This document shows, piece by piece, positions 1 through 9,713 of a stretch of DNA of 64,000 nt. The stretch is from positions 98,636 to 162,635 of the forward strand of contig JAAWDG010000014.1 of the NCBI GenBank assembly GCA_022793655.1, read 5' to 3'. Within the stretch, counting starts at the first letter, position 1, and the number at the start of each line of letters is the position of its first letter. Below the pieces are notes generated by a model. That model was given only the letters and a program-made list of their open reading frames with translations, was not told the DNA's origin and made no database searches. Source of the DNA: Clostridiales bacterium (lineage in GTDB: Bacteria > Bacillota > Clostridia > Oscillospirales > CAG-272). A program made the translations under genes and the position numbers.

Positions 1-2
1 CG

Positions 3-146
3 TTTGCCAAAAATGCCGCTTCTTGCAAAGTGCTTGAAAAAGCGGGCTTTGTCTTGGAGGGTACCCTGCGAAAAAATGTAGTCAAAAACGGGAGCGTGCT
101 GGATACAAGGATGTATTCTTTGCTAAGAACAGACAGAGAGTCGTAG
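3..146 (+). CDS. GNAT-family acetyltransferase, C-terminal fragment (5' end outside window)
   Basis: Open frame from window edge: FAKNAASCKVLEKAGFVLEGTLRKNVVKNGSVLDTRMYSLLRTDRES*, the typical RimJ/RimL-like GNAT C-terminus (N..S..VLEK.GF..EG..R). Confidence 0.75.
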   Translation, partial: FAKNAASCKVLEKAGFVLEGTLRKNVVKNGSVLDTRMYSLLRTDRES

Positions 147-241
147 CAAAGCGAAGCGCCAAACATCGGCAACCTTACAAAATGGTAAGAATGGGGAGCA
201 AAGTGTAAGCTATTTCGATAGTTTTGCATTTTGCTTTTTAG

Positions 242-329
242 TATAATACAAGAAAGCTTACAGCTATCTTGAAAAGTTTACCGTTTTTTGTTAAGCAAAA
301 TTCCGGCAGGGACAGAATCGTTAAACTTT
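242..329 (+). promoter_or_regulatory. TATAAT plus structured leader element (copy F of a dispersed family)
   Basis: TATAAT 242-247, hairpin 249-271 (CAAGAaAGC/GCTaTCTTG), AAAGTTTA (from 273) pairing with TTAAACTTT (321-329), with an internal ATTCCGG..CAGAA segment shared with the copies near 51.1 and 52.9 kb. Confidence 0.6.
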
Positions 330-432
330 CAGCGAAGCAACCTATCGAAATCTTTTTGGTGGTGAAAATGGTTAAGCACACGGTTTGCAAAGTTTGCAAA
401 CGGCAGCATACGAAAGAAAGGATGTTTGGCCT

Positions 433-1197
433 ATGGCAATCTTGGAAGTAAGAGATGTAAAGAAAATTTATACCACCCGTTTTGGGGGCGATAAGGTGCA
501 GGCCCTGCGCCGGGTTACCTTTGAGGTGGAAAAGGGCGAGTATGTGGCGATCATGGGTGAGTCAGGTTCGGGAAAAACAACCCTGCTCAACATTTTGGCC
601 GCTTTAGATAAGCCCACCAGCGGCGAGGTGATCTTAGACGGCAGGAGCCTTGGCAAAATTAAAGAGTCTGAAATGTCGGTTTTCCGGCGGGAGAATTTGG
701 GTTTTGTTTTTCAGGAATTTAATTTGTTGGATACTTTTACCTTAGAAGATAATATTTATCTGCCGCTTGTCTTGGCCGGTGAAAAGTATTTAGCTATGAG
801 GGAGCGCCTAAATCCGATTGCTGAAAAATTAGGTCTTACCGCTCTGTTAAAAAAATATCCCTATGAGGTCTCGGGCGGTCAAAAACAGCGGGCCGCTGTG
901 GCCCGGGCCATTATATCAAACCCCAATTTGATTTTGGCCGATGAACCGACCGGCGCCCTGGATTCAAAATCGACCGATGAACTTCTTCGGTTGTTTGAAA
1001 AAATCAACCAAGAGGGACAGACGATCGTTATGGTCACTCACTCGACCAAAGCGGCCAGCCATGCCGGCCGAGTTTTGTTTATTAAAGATGGCGAAGTGTT
1101 CCATCAAATCTATCGGGGTCAGGCGACAGAGGAAGAGATGTATCAGAAAATTTCAGATACGCTAACCCTGCTTGCAACAGGCGGTGATCGCGCATGA
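433..1197 (+). CDS. ABC transporter ATP-binding protein (BceA/VraD-like)
   Basis: Walker A GESGSGKTT, signature SGGQKQR, Walker B LILADEPTGALD; start MAILEV preferred over the ORF-track start at 385. Confidence 0.9.
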   Translation: MAILEVRDVKKIYTTRFGGDKVQALRRVTFEVEKGEYVAIMGESGSGKTTLLNILAALDKPTSGEVILDGRSLGKIKESEMSVFRRENLGFVFQEFNLLDTFTLEDNIYLPLVLAGEKYLAMRERLNPIAEKLGLTALLKKYPYEVSGGQKQRAAVARAIISNPNLILADEPTGALDSKSTDELLRLFEKINQEGQTIVMVTHSTKAASHAGRVLFIKDGEVFHQIYRGQATEEEMYQKISDTLTLLATGGDRA

Positions 1198-3230
1198 AAC
1201 GTGGCTTTTATCCAAAACTCGCCTTTTCGGGCATAGCGAAAAATAAGAAAATCTATGTGCCGTATCTGCTTACCTGTATCGGCATGGTGATGATGTATTA
1301 TATCATTTGCTTTTTGAGCACCAACGAAAATGTGGCCGGGGTGCGCGGCGGCGATATGATGCAGATGATTTTGTCCTTGGGCATCGGCGTTATTGGCGTT
1401 TTTGCGGCGGTTTTTCTGTTCTATACGAATTCATTTTTGATGCGTAACCGCAAAAAAGAATTTGGTCTTTATAATATTTTGGGCATGGGCAAGTGGAATA
1501 TCATGCGCATGCTGATTTGGGAAAGTCTTATTTTATGGGCTATTTCTATTGTGGGGGGCCTTGCCTTGGGTATTCTGTTTTCAAAGGCGGCCGAGCTGAT
1601 TATGGTGCGCACATTGGGCGCCAAGGCGACCTTTACATTTTCCATAGGCGCTGACGCAGTGGTATCCTCGATTTTCGTATTTGCGGCCATCTTCTTTGTC
1701 ATTTTACTGCGCGCTGTCTGGCAGATTCATTTATCCAAACCTGTGGAGCTGCTTAAAGGAGACCAAGTGGGCGAAAAACCGCCTAAAGCAAATTTTGTGC
1801 TTGCTTTTCTTGGCATAGCTGTGCTGGCTGGCGCCTATTATTTGGCGCTGACCATACAAAACGCGGTAGATGCCCTGACCCTATTTTTTGTGGCGGTGAT
1901 TATGGTCATTATCGCTACCTATATCCTGTTTATTGCAGGTTCGGTGGTGTTTTGCCGACTGCTGCAAAAAAACAAGAAATATTACTATAAAACCAATCAT
2001 TTTATCTCGGTTTCTTCCATGACATACCGGATGAAACGCAATGGGGCGGGGCTTGCTTCGATTTGTATTTTATCAACTATGGTGCTTGTCATGCTCTCCT
2101 CTACTTCGTGCCTGTGGGTGGGCAGTGAAGATAGTCTGGGGCGGCGGTATCCGCGCGATATTATCATCAATACCCAAACCATCGACGAAAGTGCGCTTAG
2201 CGTGGTAGACGAAGTGGTGGAGCAGACGCTGGCAGAGCAAGGTCTTGCCAAAGAAAACGTTTTGCGGTATCGTTATTTGAATCTGACCGGGTTTATGGCA
2301 GATGACAGCGTCGTGTTCGACCAAGATAAGATAGAGCGTTTTTCGATTGCCGATTCAGGCCGTATCAGACAGATTATTTTTGTGCCCATTGAAGATTATA
2401 ATCGCATGCTTGGTGACAACATATCTTTAAAAGAAGATGAAGTTATGCTTTACCACGCTTCCGACAATGAGCAATATACGTATAGCTATTTAGAGCTTGA
2501 AGGGTTAGGCCCTATGAGGGTGGCCGGAAGCGTGACGTATTTTGTCGAGAATGGTACCTCAGCTGCTATGGTGGTACCGTCCATTTATGTGTTTGTGAAA
2601 GATGTGTCGATCATTGAACATATGTATGCGTATCAGCAGGAACTTTTTGGTGAGTTCCAGTCTTTTACGCATGATTATTATGGTTTTGATCTAAGTACTG
2701 ATGACGAGGCAAAACTGCAGCTCGAAGAAACGCTGCGCGCCGCCCTTCGTGAAATCGGTATACAAAATAAGAACGCGCCTTCTATTCGTATTGAAGGCTT
2801 GGTTTCAGAGAGAGGGTCTTTTTACGCCTTAAACGCGGGCATCTTTTTCTTAGGCATCCTGCTTGGGATTGTCTTTATCGCCGGCGCGGTTTTAATTATG
2901 TATTACAAGCAGGTCACCGAAGGCTATGAGGACAAAGATAAATTTGAGATATTAAAAAAGGTAGGTATGCGGCGGGGAGAAATCAAAAAGAGTATCAATT
3001 CACAGGTGCTTACGGTCTTTTTCATGCCGCTCATTGCCGCGGGCATTCACACGGCGTTTGCTTTTCCGTTAGTGCGCCAGCTGCTCATGCTGTTTCAACT
3101 TTATAATACCAAACTGTTTTTGTTTGTGACCTTGGCTTCTTTCATCCTCTTTGCCGTGTTCTATACTATTGTCTATTTGCTGACGTCCAAGGTGTATTAC
3201 AGTATTGTGTCGGGCAGCAAAAAGGAGTAA
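1194..3230 (+). CDS. FtsX-like ABC transporter permease (BceB-like)
   Basis: 678 aa multi-TM protein, overlaps the upstream ATPase by 4 nt; N-terminal MKRGFYPKLAFSGIAKNKKIYVPYLLTCI is typical of BceB-type permeases. Confidence 0.88.
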   Translation: MKRGFYPKLAFSGIAKNKKIYVPYLLTCIGMVMMYYIICFLSTNENVAGVRGGDMMQMILSLGIGVIGVFAAVFLFYTNSFLMRNRKKEFGLYNILGMGKWNIMRMLIWESLILWAISIVGGLALGILFSKAAELIMVRTLGAKATFTFSIGADAVVSSIFVFAAIFFVILLRAVWQIHLSKPVELLKGDQVGEKPPKANFVLAFLGIAVLAGAYYLALTIQNAVDALTLFFVAVIMVIIATYILFIAGSVVFCRLLQKNKKYYYKTNHFISVSSMTYRMKRNGAGLASICILSTMVLVMLSSTSCLWVGSEDSLGRRYPRDIIINTQTIDESALSVVDEVVEQTLAEQGLAKENVLRYRYLNLTGFMADDSVVFDQDKIERFSIADSGRIRQIIFVPIEDYNRMLGDNISLKEDEVMLYHASDNEQYTYSYLELEGLGPMRVAGSVTYFVENGTSAAMVVPSIYVFVKDVSIIEHMYAYQQELFGEFQSFTHDYYGFDLSTDDEAKLQLEETLRAALREIGIQNKNAPSIRIEGLVSERGSFYALNAGIFFLGILLGIVFIAGAVLIMYYKQVTEGYEDKDKFEILKKVGMRRGEIKKSINSQVLTVFFMPLIAAGIHTAFAFPLVRQLLMLFQLYNTKLFLFVTLASFILFAVFYTIVYLLTSKVYYSIVSGSKKE

Positions 3231-3358
3231 AATGTAAAGTGACATAATTGTCATTTGCCTGTCATGTGAAAGTCACCTGGGCGTGATATAATAAAAGCAA
3301 GTTAAAAGCTTGCTTTTATTTTTTGCATAGAGAGATCAGGGAGGAATCAAGCGTGGAA

Positions 3359-4036
3359 ATGATCAGGGTGGAAAATTTATTTAAAGTGTATGGCAGAGGC
3401 GAAAACGAGGTGCATGCCTTAGATGGGATTTCGTTTTCAGTAGAAAAAGGCGAGTTTGTGTCGATTATCGGGCCGTCTGGTTCGGGCAAGTCGACCCTGC
3501 TTCATATTTTAGGCGGGGTTGACCGACCGACCTCCGGTCATGTCTATATTAACGGGCAGGATGTCTATGCGCAGGACGATGACCATTTGGCCGTGTTCCG
3601 CCGGCGTGAGGTAGGGCTGATTTATCAGTTCTATAACCTGATTCCAGTTTTGAATGTGACAGAGAATATTACACTGCCGGTGCTGATTGACGGGCGCAAA
3701 GTGAACGAAGAGCGTTTAGAAGAACTTTTAAATATTCTGCGCTTAAAGGGCAGAGAGGAGCATTTGCCAAATCAGCTTTCGGGCGGTCAGCAGCAGCGAG
3801 TTTCCATCGGCCGGGCGCTGATGAACGCGCCCGCCGTCGTTTTGGCTGATGAACCGACCGGTAACTTGGATTCAAAAAATAGTCAAGAGATTGTTGAACT
3901 GTTAAAAGCGTCGAACAAAAAATATGAGCAGACATTGATTGTCATTACACACGATGAAAATATCGCGCTGCAAGCCGACCGGGTTATTGCCTTAGAAGAT
4001 GGCAAAATTGTTCGTGACGAGGTGACCTTCTCATGA
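3359..4036 (+). CDS. ABC transporter ATP-binding protein (MacB/LolD type)
   Basis: GPSGSGKST, LSGGQQQR, VVLADEPTGNLD; SD gggagg at about 3339; GTG at 3353 is an alternative start. Confidence 0.9.
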   Translation: MIRVENLFKVYGRGENEVHALDGISFSVEKGEFVSIIGPSGSGKSTLLHILGGVDRPTSGHVYINGQDVYAQDDDHLAVFRRREVGLIYQFYNLIPVLNVTENITLPVLIDGRKVNEERLEELLNILRLKGREEHLPNQLSGGQQQRVSIGRALMNAPAVVLADEPTGNLDSKNSQEIVELLKASNKKYEQTLIVITHDENIALQADRVIALEDGKIVRDEVTFS

Positions 4037-6717
4037 ATGTGCTTAGCAAAGTGACCCTTAGCACCATGAAAAAGAATCGCACCCGCACCGTCGTGACGAT
4101 TATTGGTGTGATCATTTCAGCGGCTATGTTTACCGCGATTCTTTCTCTTTGCACTAGTATTCTATTTTTCATGGAGAGAAGTTATATCTATAAATGCGGC
4201 GATTACCATTTTTCGGCTTTGCAGACAGAGGGTGCGTTTGCCGAAAAGCTAATGGCCGATAAACGGGTGGCCTCGGCCGGTTCGCTGCGTTATATTGGCT
4301 ATGCCAAGTCAGAAAGCCAAAATGAGAGCAAGCCGTATGTGTATGTTTCGGCTTATGATCAGGCTTTTATTGATTCCATGCCGGTGCACCTGACCGAAGG
4401 CTCGCTGCCGGCGAATGATACGGAAATTTTGGTGCCGGCGCACTTGGCGATAAACGGCAAGGTGCATTATCAGATTGGCGACACCCTTGAACTTGCTTTA
4501 GGCGATCGTACCTGGGCGGAGGGCCGGTTTTATCAAAAGACTCCTTATGGTGAGGAAGAAGAAACCTTTGTGCCGCGTGAAACGGTGCGCTATACCGTTT
4601 GCGGCTTCTATGAGCGTCCTGATTTTGAGAGCTATTATGCGCCGGGCTATACCCTGCTGACAAAACAAGAGAGCACGAAAGAGGATACAGGCGTTTATGA
4701 TTTGTATTTTCATATGAAAAATCCCAAAAAAGATATGGATGCCTTTATCTCCGAGTATGGTCTTGAGCAAGTGGATTTTAACTGGAATCGGCTCATGTTT
4801 TACGGCATGTCCCTTTATGCCAATTTTGGCAGCGTGATCTATGGCTTGGCCGGCATCTTTATCTTTTTAATCTTATTAGGTTCGGTTTCCATGATTTACA
4901 GCGCGTTCTCGATCTCCATCGGAGAGAGAACCAAGCAGTTTGGCCTGTTATCGTCGGTGGGCGCTACCAAAAAGCAGATTCGCAAAATGGTTCGTTTTGA
5001 AGCGCTCACAGTCAGTGCCGCCGGGATTCCGGCCGGTGTGCTGGTCGGCATTTTTGGCATGGGGGTCACTCTTCATTTTGTTGGCGATAAGTTCCGGCAT
5101 TTAATGGCCTCGCCGTTTCGGGTATCGCTGCATCTTTCGCCGGTTGTTTTGGCGATCGGGGCGGCCATTGCGTTTGTCACGGTGATGATTTCGGTTTTCA
5201 TTCCGGCAAAAAGGGCGTCGTCGGTCAGCGCGATTGAAGCCATTCGGCAAAATCAGGACATTGCGAAAAAAGGCCGCCCTGTCAAAACATCCCGATTGGT
5301 TTATAAAATGTTTGGGTTAGAGGGCCTCTTGGCGAAAAAATATTTTAAACGGGCCAGACGCAAATACAGAACAACGGTCGTATCCCTTGTGATGAGCGTG
5401 GTTTTGTTTATTTCTTCCAGCGTGTTCTGTATGTATTTGAGAGAGTCAGTGCAGGTGGGCTTATATACCGCCAATTATGACGTGGGCTATATGGGCCTTG
5501 ATACCGACACCGATATCGACGGCTTGGTTTCCACGCTTGCTGTGCAGCCGGGTGTGCAGGCGGTGGCCTGCAGCACGATGGATCAGCGAGAAGCAAGTTT
5601 CGACGAATCGACGTTAGACCCTTCCTATAAACAATATTTTGAAGATGTAGAAGGGAGCGGCAGAGAACTCTCCCAGGACGCCATCTTCTATTATTTGGAT
5701 AAACAATCATACGAGGCATTGATTCGGAACAATGGGTTGGATGAAAAAACCTATCTTAGTACCGAAAATCCACCGGCTGTGTTACTAAACCGGAGCAGCT
5801 TTACGGCCGAGTACTATATTGATGGCAAGCTTCGCCGCATGAGTTATGACCTTAAATTCATGAAAGATGGTGTAAGTGAGCTTCGTGTTGTCAAACCGGC
5901 TGCCCCGCGCGAAGGGTATTATAGCATGCTGCATACCGAGCAAACAAACGCCGGCAGAGAAACGGTCTATTATTATATCAAAAACGAGGAAAGGCCCGTA
6001 TTTGATGAAAATAATGTCGTGCAAAATGGCATTCGAGTGCCGGCCGAGTATGAGAGCGTTTCGCTTGGCGACCGCATCGAAACCGCACCGCTTGGTATTC
6101 CGAATGTATCTAATCGGCCGGTGCTTATCTATCCCTATAGCGCGTGGAACAGTCAGGAGCTTCCCATTGGCCAGATTTATCTGAAAACCAGCGACTATCC
6201 CGTGATGATGGATAGCATAAAGAGTGCCTTAAAACAGCAGGGATTTTCCGATTCTGAGGGCAGCTTTGATGACCGCATTGCCGATGACAAAGAAAATAAA
6301 GACCTGATTACGCTGATTAACGTATTAGCTTACGGTTTTATTATTCTGATTTCACTCATGGCCGCCGCCAATGTGTTTAATACGGTTTCTACGAATATTG
6401 CTCTGCGCCGGCGTGATTTTGCCATGATTCGTTCGGTGGGCCTTACCGGCCGCGGCTTGCATCGCATGATGAATTATGAGTGCATTTTGTATGGTACGCG
6501 CGCCTTATTCTTTGGCTTGCCTTTGTCGGTGCTTATGTCGTATTTAACCTATCGTGTGGTGAGACAAGGCGCTTATTTGATTTTCCGCATTCCAGCCTCG
6601 GCCGTTGTCATTGCGGTGTGCAGTGTGTTTGCCGTTGTCTTTGCCACCATGCTGTATGCGATGCAGAAAATCAAGAAAGACAATCTAATGGACGCGCTAA
6701 AGAACGAGAACTTGTAA
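4033..6717 (+). CDS. FtsX-like ABC transporter permease (MacB/FtsX type, 894 aa)
   Basis: 4-nt overlap with the ATPase; two FtsX modules, each with the GATKKQIRKM / GLTGRGLHRM cytoplasmic loop. Confidence 0.88.
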   Translation: MNVLSKVTLSTMKKNRTRTVVTIIGVIISAAMFTAILSLCTSILFFMERSYIYKCGDYHFSALQTEGAFAEKLMADKRVASAGSLRYIGYAKSESQNESKPYVYVSAYDQAFIDSMPVHLTEGSLPANDTEILVPAHLAINGKVHYQIGDTLELALGDRTWAEGRFYQKTPYGEEEETFVPRETVRYTVCGFYERPDFESYYAPGYTLLTKQESTKEDTGVYDLYFHMKNPKKDMDAFISEYGLEQVDFNWNRLMFYGMSLYANFGSVIYGLAGIFIFLILLGSVSMIYSAFSISIGERTKQFGLLSSVGATKKQIRKMVRFEALTVSAAGIPAGVLVGIFGMGVTLHFVGDKFRHLMASPFRVSLHLSPVVLAIGAAIAFVTVMISVFIPAKRASSVSAIEAIRQNQDIAKKGRPVKTSRLVYKMFGLEGLLAKKYFKRARRKYRTTVVSLVMSVVLFISSSVFCMYLRESVQVGLYTANYDVGYMGLDTDTDIDGLVSTLAVQPGVQAVACSTMDQREASFDESTLDPSYKQYFEDVEGSGRELSQDAIFYYLDKQSYEALIRNNGLDEKTYLSTENPPAVLLNRSSFTAEYYIDGKLRRMSYDLKFMKDGVSELRVVKPAAPREGYYSMLHTEQTNAGRETVYYYIKNEERPVFDENNVVQNGIRVPAEYESVSLGDRIETAPLGIPNVSNRPVLIYPYSAWNSQELPIGQIYLKTSDYPVMMDSIKSALKQQGFSDSEGSFDDRIADDKENKDLITLINVLAYGFIILISLMAAANVFNTVSTNIALRRRDFAMIRSVGLTGRGLHRMMNYECILYGTRALFFGLPLSVLMSYLTYRVVRQGAYLIFRIPASAVVIAVCSVFAVVFATMLYAMQKIKKDNLMDALKNENL

Positions 6718-6776
6718 ATAAGCCTTTACTAAACTCATAGGCTCTAAAACATAAATGCTGCGATAAATAAAAGACG

Positions 6777-6817
6777 GTCGGCTGTGTTTTTTCAGCCGGC
6801 TGCTTTTTATTTTTATG
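6777..6817 (+). terminator. Rho-independent terminator
   Basis: gtcggctg-loop-cagccggc followed by tgctttttattttt. Confidence 0.7.
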
Positions 6818-6897
6818 ATTCATAGTTTTTTTGATTGAATTCCCGTTTTATTTATGTTACACTGTATTTGTCCCAGAGTGAATCTAACATTAAAGAG

Positions 6898-7656
6898 ATG
6901 AATATGAAAAAGTTATCAATTGTTATTCCCATGTATAATGAATCAATGTTAATTGCCGAAACAGTGGCTGCGCTGGTTCAGTATTGCAGCGGCCTTTCTT
7001 GCGAATGGGAACTCATTTTTTCAGATGACGGCAGTGTCGATGGCTGCGCTGAACCCATCAGGCAAGCTGCTGGGAGAGACGCGCGTATAAAGCTTATTCG
7101 TTCAGAGGTTAATCTTGGAAAAGGGGCCGCTGTGCGAAGAGGTATTTTGGCCTCATTGGGCGATACGGTGCTGTTTACCGATTGTGACCTTGCTTATGGT
7201 ATCGAACAAATGGACGCTCTGCTTTGGTATCATGTAAATAGTGGAGATGATATTACACTTGGCTCGCGTTCGCTGCATGCGGCAGGATACAGCGGCTATT
7301 CTTTGACAAGACGGATGATGTCTCGTGTTTATCGACGGTTTCTTTCCCTTTATACGGGCTGTCCGCTTTTTGATTCGCAAACAGGGTTAAAATGTTTTAA
7401 GGGTGACACGGCCCGAAAGTTGTTTTCTGTTTGCAAGACTGATGGTTTTGCGTTTGATTTAGAGGTGATCTTGCTTGCATGTGCGTTGGGGTTTACATTG
7501 ACCGAATTCCCCGTGAAAGTGCTTCCGCTGCCAAGCGACGCCGTGCGCAAAAGCCGGGTGCGGATCTGGCGGGATGCATGGCATATGCTTGGGGATATCC
7601 ACAAAATGAAAAAAAGGGTAAAAGAAATTGGATATAAAAACGATCAAAGAGTATAA
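6898..7656 (+). CDS. Glycosyltransferase family 2 (dolichyl-phosphate sugar synthase-like)
   Basis: MNMKKLSIVIPMYNESMLIAETV..., FSDDGSVDG, LGKGAAVRRGIL, FTDCDLAY motifs. Confidence 0.85.
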   Translation: MNMKKLSIVIPMYNESMLIAETVAALVQYCSGLSCEWELIFSDDGSVDGCAEPIRQAAGRDARIKLIRSEVNLGKGAAVRRGILASLGDTVLFTDCDLAYGIEQMDALLWYHVNSGDDITLGSRSLHAAGYSGYSLTRRMMSRVYRRFLSLYTGCPLFDSQTGLKCFKGDTARKLFSVCKTDGFAFDLEVILLACALGFTLTEFPVKVLPLPSDAVRKSRVRIWRDAWHMLGDIHKMKKRVKEIGYKNDQRV

Positions 7657-8506
7657 CCGCAAGGCGCTGACCCTGTTTAGCGCCTTTTTGAATTTGTGTC
7701 CAGATGAGATGGACGGCGCCGATGTAAAAGAGATTGCGCAAAGCTGTTCAGTATCAGAGGATTATGCATATGCTGTTTTGTTAGCCGCTTTTTGCGGTTT
7801 GGTGGCAGAGGGAAAGGACAAAGTCTTTTTTGACGGCTGGTTTGTCCCTGCTATTCGTAAGAGGGATCCAGACGTATTCTTGCAGGATCCGTATTATCAA
7901 TCGATTTGCGTTCCGGAAATGAAAACCGATCGATGGCAGTTCAAAATGATGGAAATAAAGTCGTACGAGGCATTTGTATGCGGCGATTTAAAGTGTTTGG
8001 CCGATGGCAAAATACAGCCGCAGCTTGGCTTTTTTGAAAAGCCGTTTCGCTATCCCGCTGTTTTAGAGAACGGCAGAGAGTGGATGACCATTACACCGAA
8101 CGAAATTGTTACCATGGCAAAACCCGTGAAAGAAGCGAGCGGACGAGTGTTGACCTTCGGCCTTGGGCTTGGTTATTTTGCCTATATGACCGCCAGAAAG
8201 AGCACGGTTGATTCGGTGACGATTGTGGAAAAAGATCAAGAGGTCATTGATTTATTCGAGCGATTCATTCTGCCGCAGTTTGAAACACCTGAGAAAATCA
8301 AGATTGTTCATGCCGATGCCTTTCAATATGCAAAAGATGAAATGCAAAAGGGGTCTTTTAATTTTGTGTTTACTGATATTTGGCATGATCCGTCAGACGG
8401 CGTGGACGCTTATATGCAAATGAAAAAGTTCGAGACTAAACTGCCAGCCGCGTCGTTTTCTTATTGGATTGAAGAGACGCTAAAATGTTATCTTGCGTCG
8501 CTTTGA
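7628..8506 (+). CDS. SAM-dependent methyltransferase-like protein (spermidine synthase-like fold)
   Basis: GRVLTFGLGLGYFAYMTA motif I, VTIVEKDQEVIDLF, VFTDIWHDP; TTG start overlapping the GT2 stop. Confidence 0.65.
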   Translation: MDIKTIKEYNRKALTLFSAFLNLCPDEMDGADVKEIAQSCSVSEDYAYAVLLAAFCGLVAEGKDKVFFDGWFVPAIRKRDPDVFLQDPYYQSICVPEMKTDRWQFKMMEIKSYEAFVCGDLKCLADGKIQPQLGFFEKPFRYPAVLENGREWMTITPNEIVTMAKPVKEASGRVLTFGLGLGYFAYMTARKSTVDSVTIVEKDQEVIDLFERFILPQFETPEKIKIVHADAFQYAKDEMQKGSFNFVFTDIWHDPSDGVDAYMQMKKFETKLPAASFSYWIEETLKCYLASL

Positions 8507-8556
8507 ATCAGGTAAAAAGGTTTGGCGATGCTGTCATAGAATGTTTCAGAAACAAA

Positions 8557-8610
8557 TTGACATCCGTATCGCTGTATGGTAAAATGAAGCAAATCAAAGA
8601 TTTACTTTGC
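8557..8610 (+). promoter_or_regulatory. Promoter followed directly by a leader hairpin, upstream of murQ (partial copy D)
   Basis: TTGACA 8557-8562, 17-nt spacer, TAAAAT 8580-8585, then AAGcAAATC-aaa-GATTTaCTT. Confidence 0.55.
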
Positions 8611-8785
8611 GATTGGCAATTGGAATATACGGCGGGATTCAACCATGTATGTAATGAGGTTATATTCGATTAAAAAAGGGTGAGTTATGTTCAGTTTGAA
8701 TGGAACTGAGCTTACTGCCTTTTTCTTGTTTCATGATATAAATTGTTATTTTTTGTGGTCATGGCTCGCTATGGGAGGTTAACAC

Positions 8786-9679
8786 ATGGAATGGAATAAA
8801 ATGAAAACCGAAATGCGCAATGAAAATACAGCCAAGATTGATACATTGCCTACATTGGAAATGATCCGCTTGATCAATGAGGAGGATAAGAAAGTCGCCT
8901 TGGCGGTGGAAAAAGAACTGGGTAAAATTGCCGACGCAGTTGATTTAATCGCTGCAAAGCTCAAAGAAGGCGGCCGGCTGATTTATGTTGGCTGCGGTAC
9001 TTCGGGGCGTTTGGGGATATTAGACGCGGCCGAATGTCCGCCCACTTATTCCACGGAACCGGACCAGGTGATGGGCATTATGGCTGGTGGTCATGCAGCC
9101 ATGTTTCAGGCGGCTGAAGGGGCGGAGGATCATGAAGAAGCCGGCGCAGACGATTTGAAAAAAATCGCTTTGTGTGCTAAGGATGTAGTCGTAGGCATTG
9201 CAGCCTCAGGCAGAACGCCCTATGTGCTGGGCGCTATGGCCTATGCAAAATCGGTCGGGGCGGGTGTGTTAAGTATTACATGCTGTCCGGACTCTCCCGT
9301 AGAGGCAGCTGCTGAAATTGCCATTGTGCCGGCGCCCGGCCCGGAAGTCGTAACCGGTTCTACACGAATGAAAAGCGGAACAGCGCAAAAAATGGTATTG
9401 AATATGCTTTCCACCGGCGCCATGATTAAGCTTGGCAAAGTGTATGGCAACTTAATGGTGGATGTAAAACCGTCCAATGAAAAGTTGATTATTCGTTGTC
9501 AGAGAATTGTATGTGAGGCCACCGGTGCCGATGAGGCGGCGGCAAAAGCCGCGTTAGAACAATGTGACCACCATCCCAAAACGGCGATCGTGATGCTGCT
9601 TCTTGGGGTTGATGCTAAGCAGGCAAAGGGGTTGCTTGCCGAACATGACGGCCGCATTGCCGATGTGTTAAATCAATAA
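8786..9679 (+). CDS. murQ: N-acetylmuramic acid 6-phosphate etherase
   Basis: IYVGCGTSGRLGILDAAECPPTY, GSTRMKSGTAQKMVLNM(L)STG, SIS-domain etherase hallmark motifs. Confidence 0.96.
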   Translation: MEWNKMKTEMRNENTAKIDTLPTLEMIRLINEEDKKVALAVEKELGKIADAVDLIAAKLKEGGRLIYVGCGTSGRLGILDAAECPPTYSTEPDQVMGIMAGGHAAMFQAAEGAEDHEEAGADDLKKIALCAKDVVVGIAASGRTPYVLGAMAYAKSVGAGVLSITCCPDSPVEAAAEIAIVPAPGPEVVTGSTRMKSGTAQKMVLNMLSTGAMIKLGKVYGNLMVDVKPSNEKLIIRCQRIVCEATGADEAAAKAALEQCDHHPKTAIVMLLLGVDAKQAKGLLAEHDGRIADVLNQ

Positions 9680-9713
9680 TATAAAATAAGATATATTAGA
9701 GGAGACAAGTTAT

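Noticed and set aside
385-432. Longer N-terminus for the BceA-like ATPase (ORF-track start 385)
   Set aside because: MQSLQTAAYERKDVWP has no family similarity and overlaps the palindrome; MAILEV at 433 is the canonical start
3291-3326. Hairpin aaaagcaag-ttaaaag-cttgctttt just after TATAAT, possible sixth leader-element copy
   Set aside because: Lacks a convincing -35 and the AAAGTTTA/AAACTTT helix, and has a T-run; equally well a simple terminator
8485-8673. 62-aa ORF between the methyltransferase-like gene and murQ
   Set aside because: Overlaps a strong promoter and leader hairpin, shows no recognisable family and no clear SD; likely non-coding
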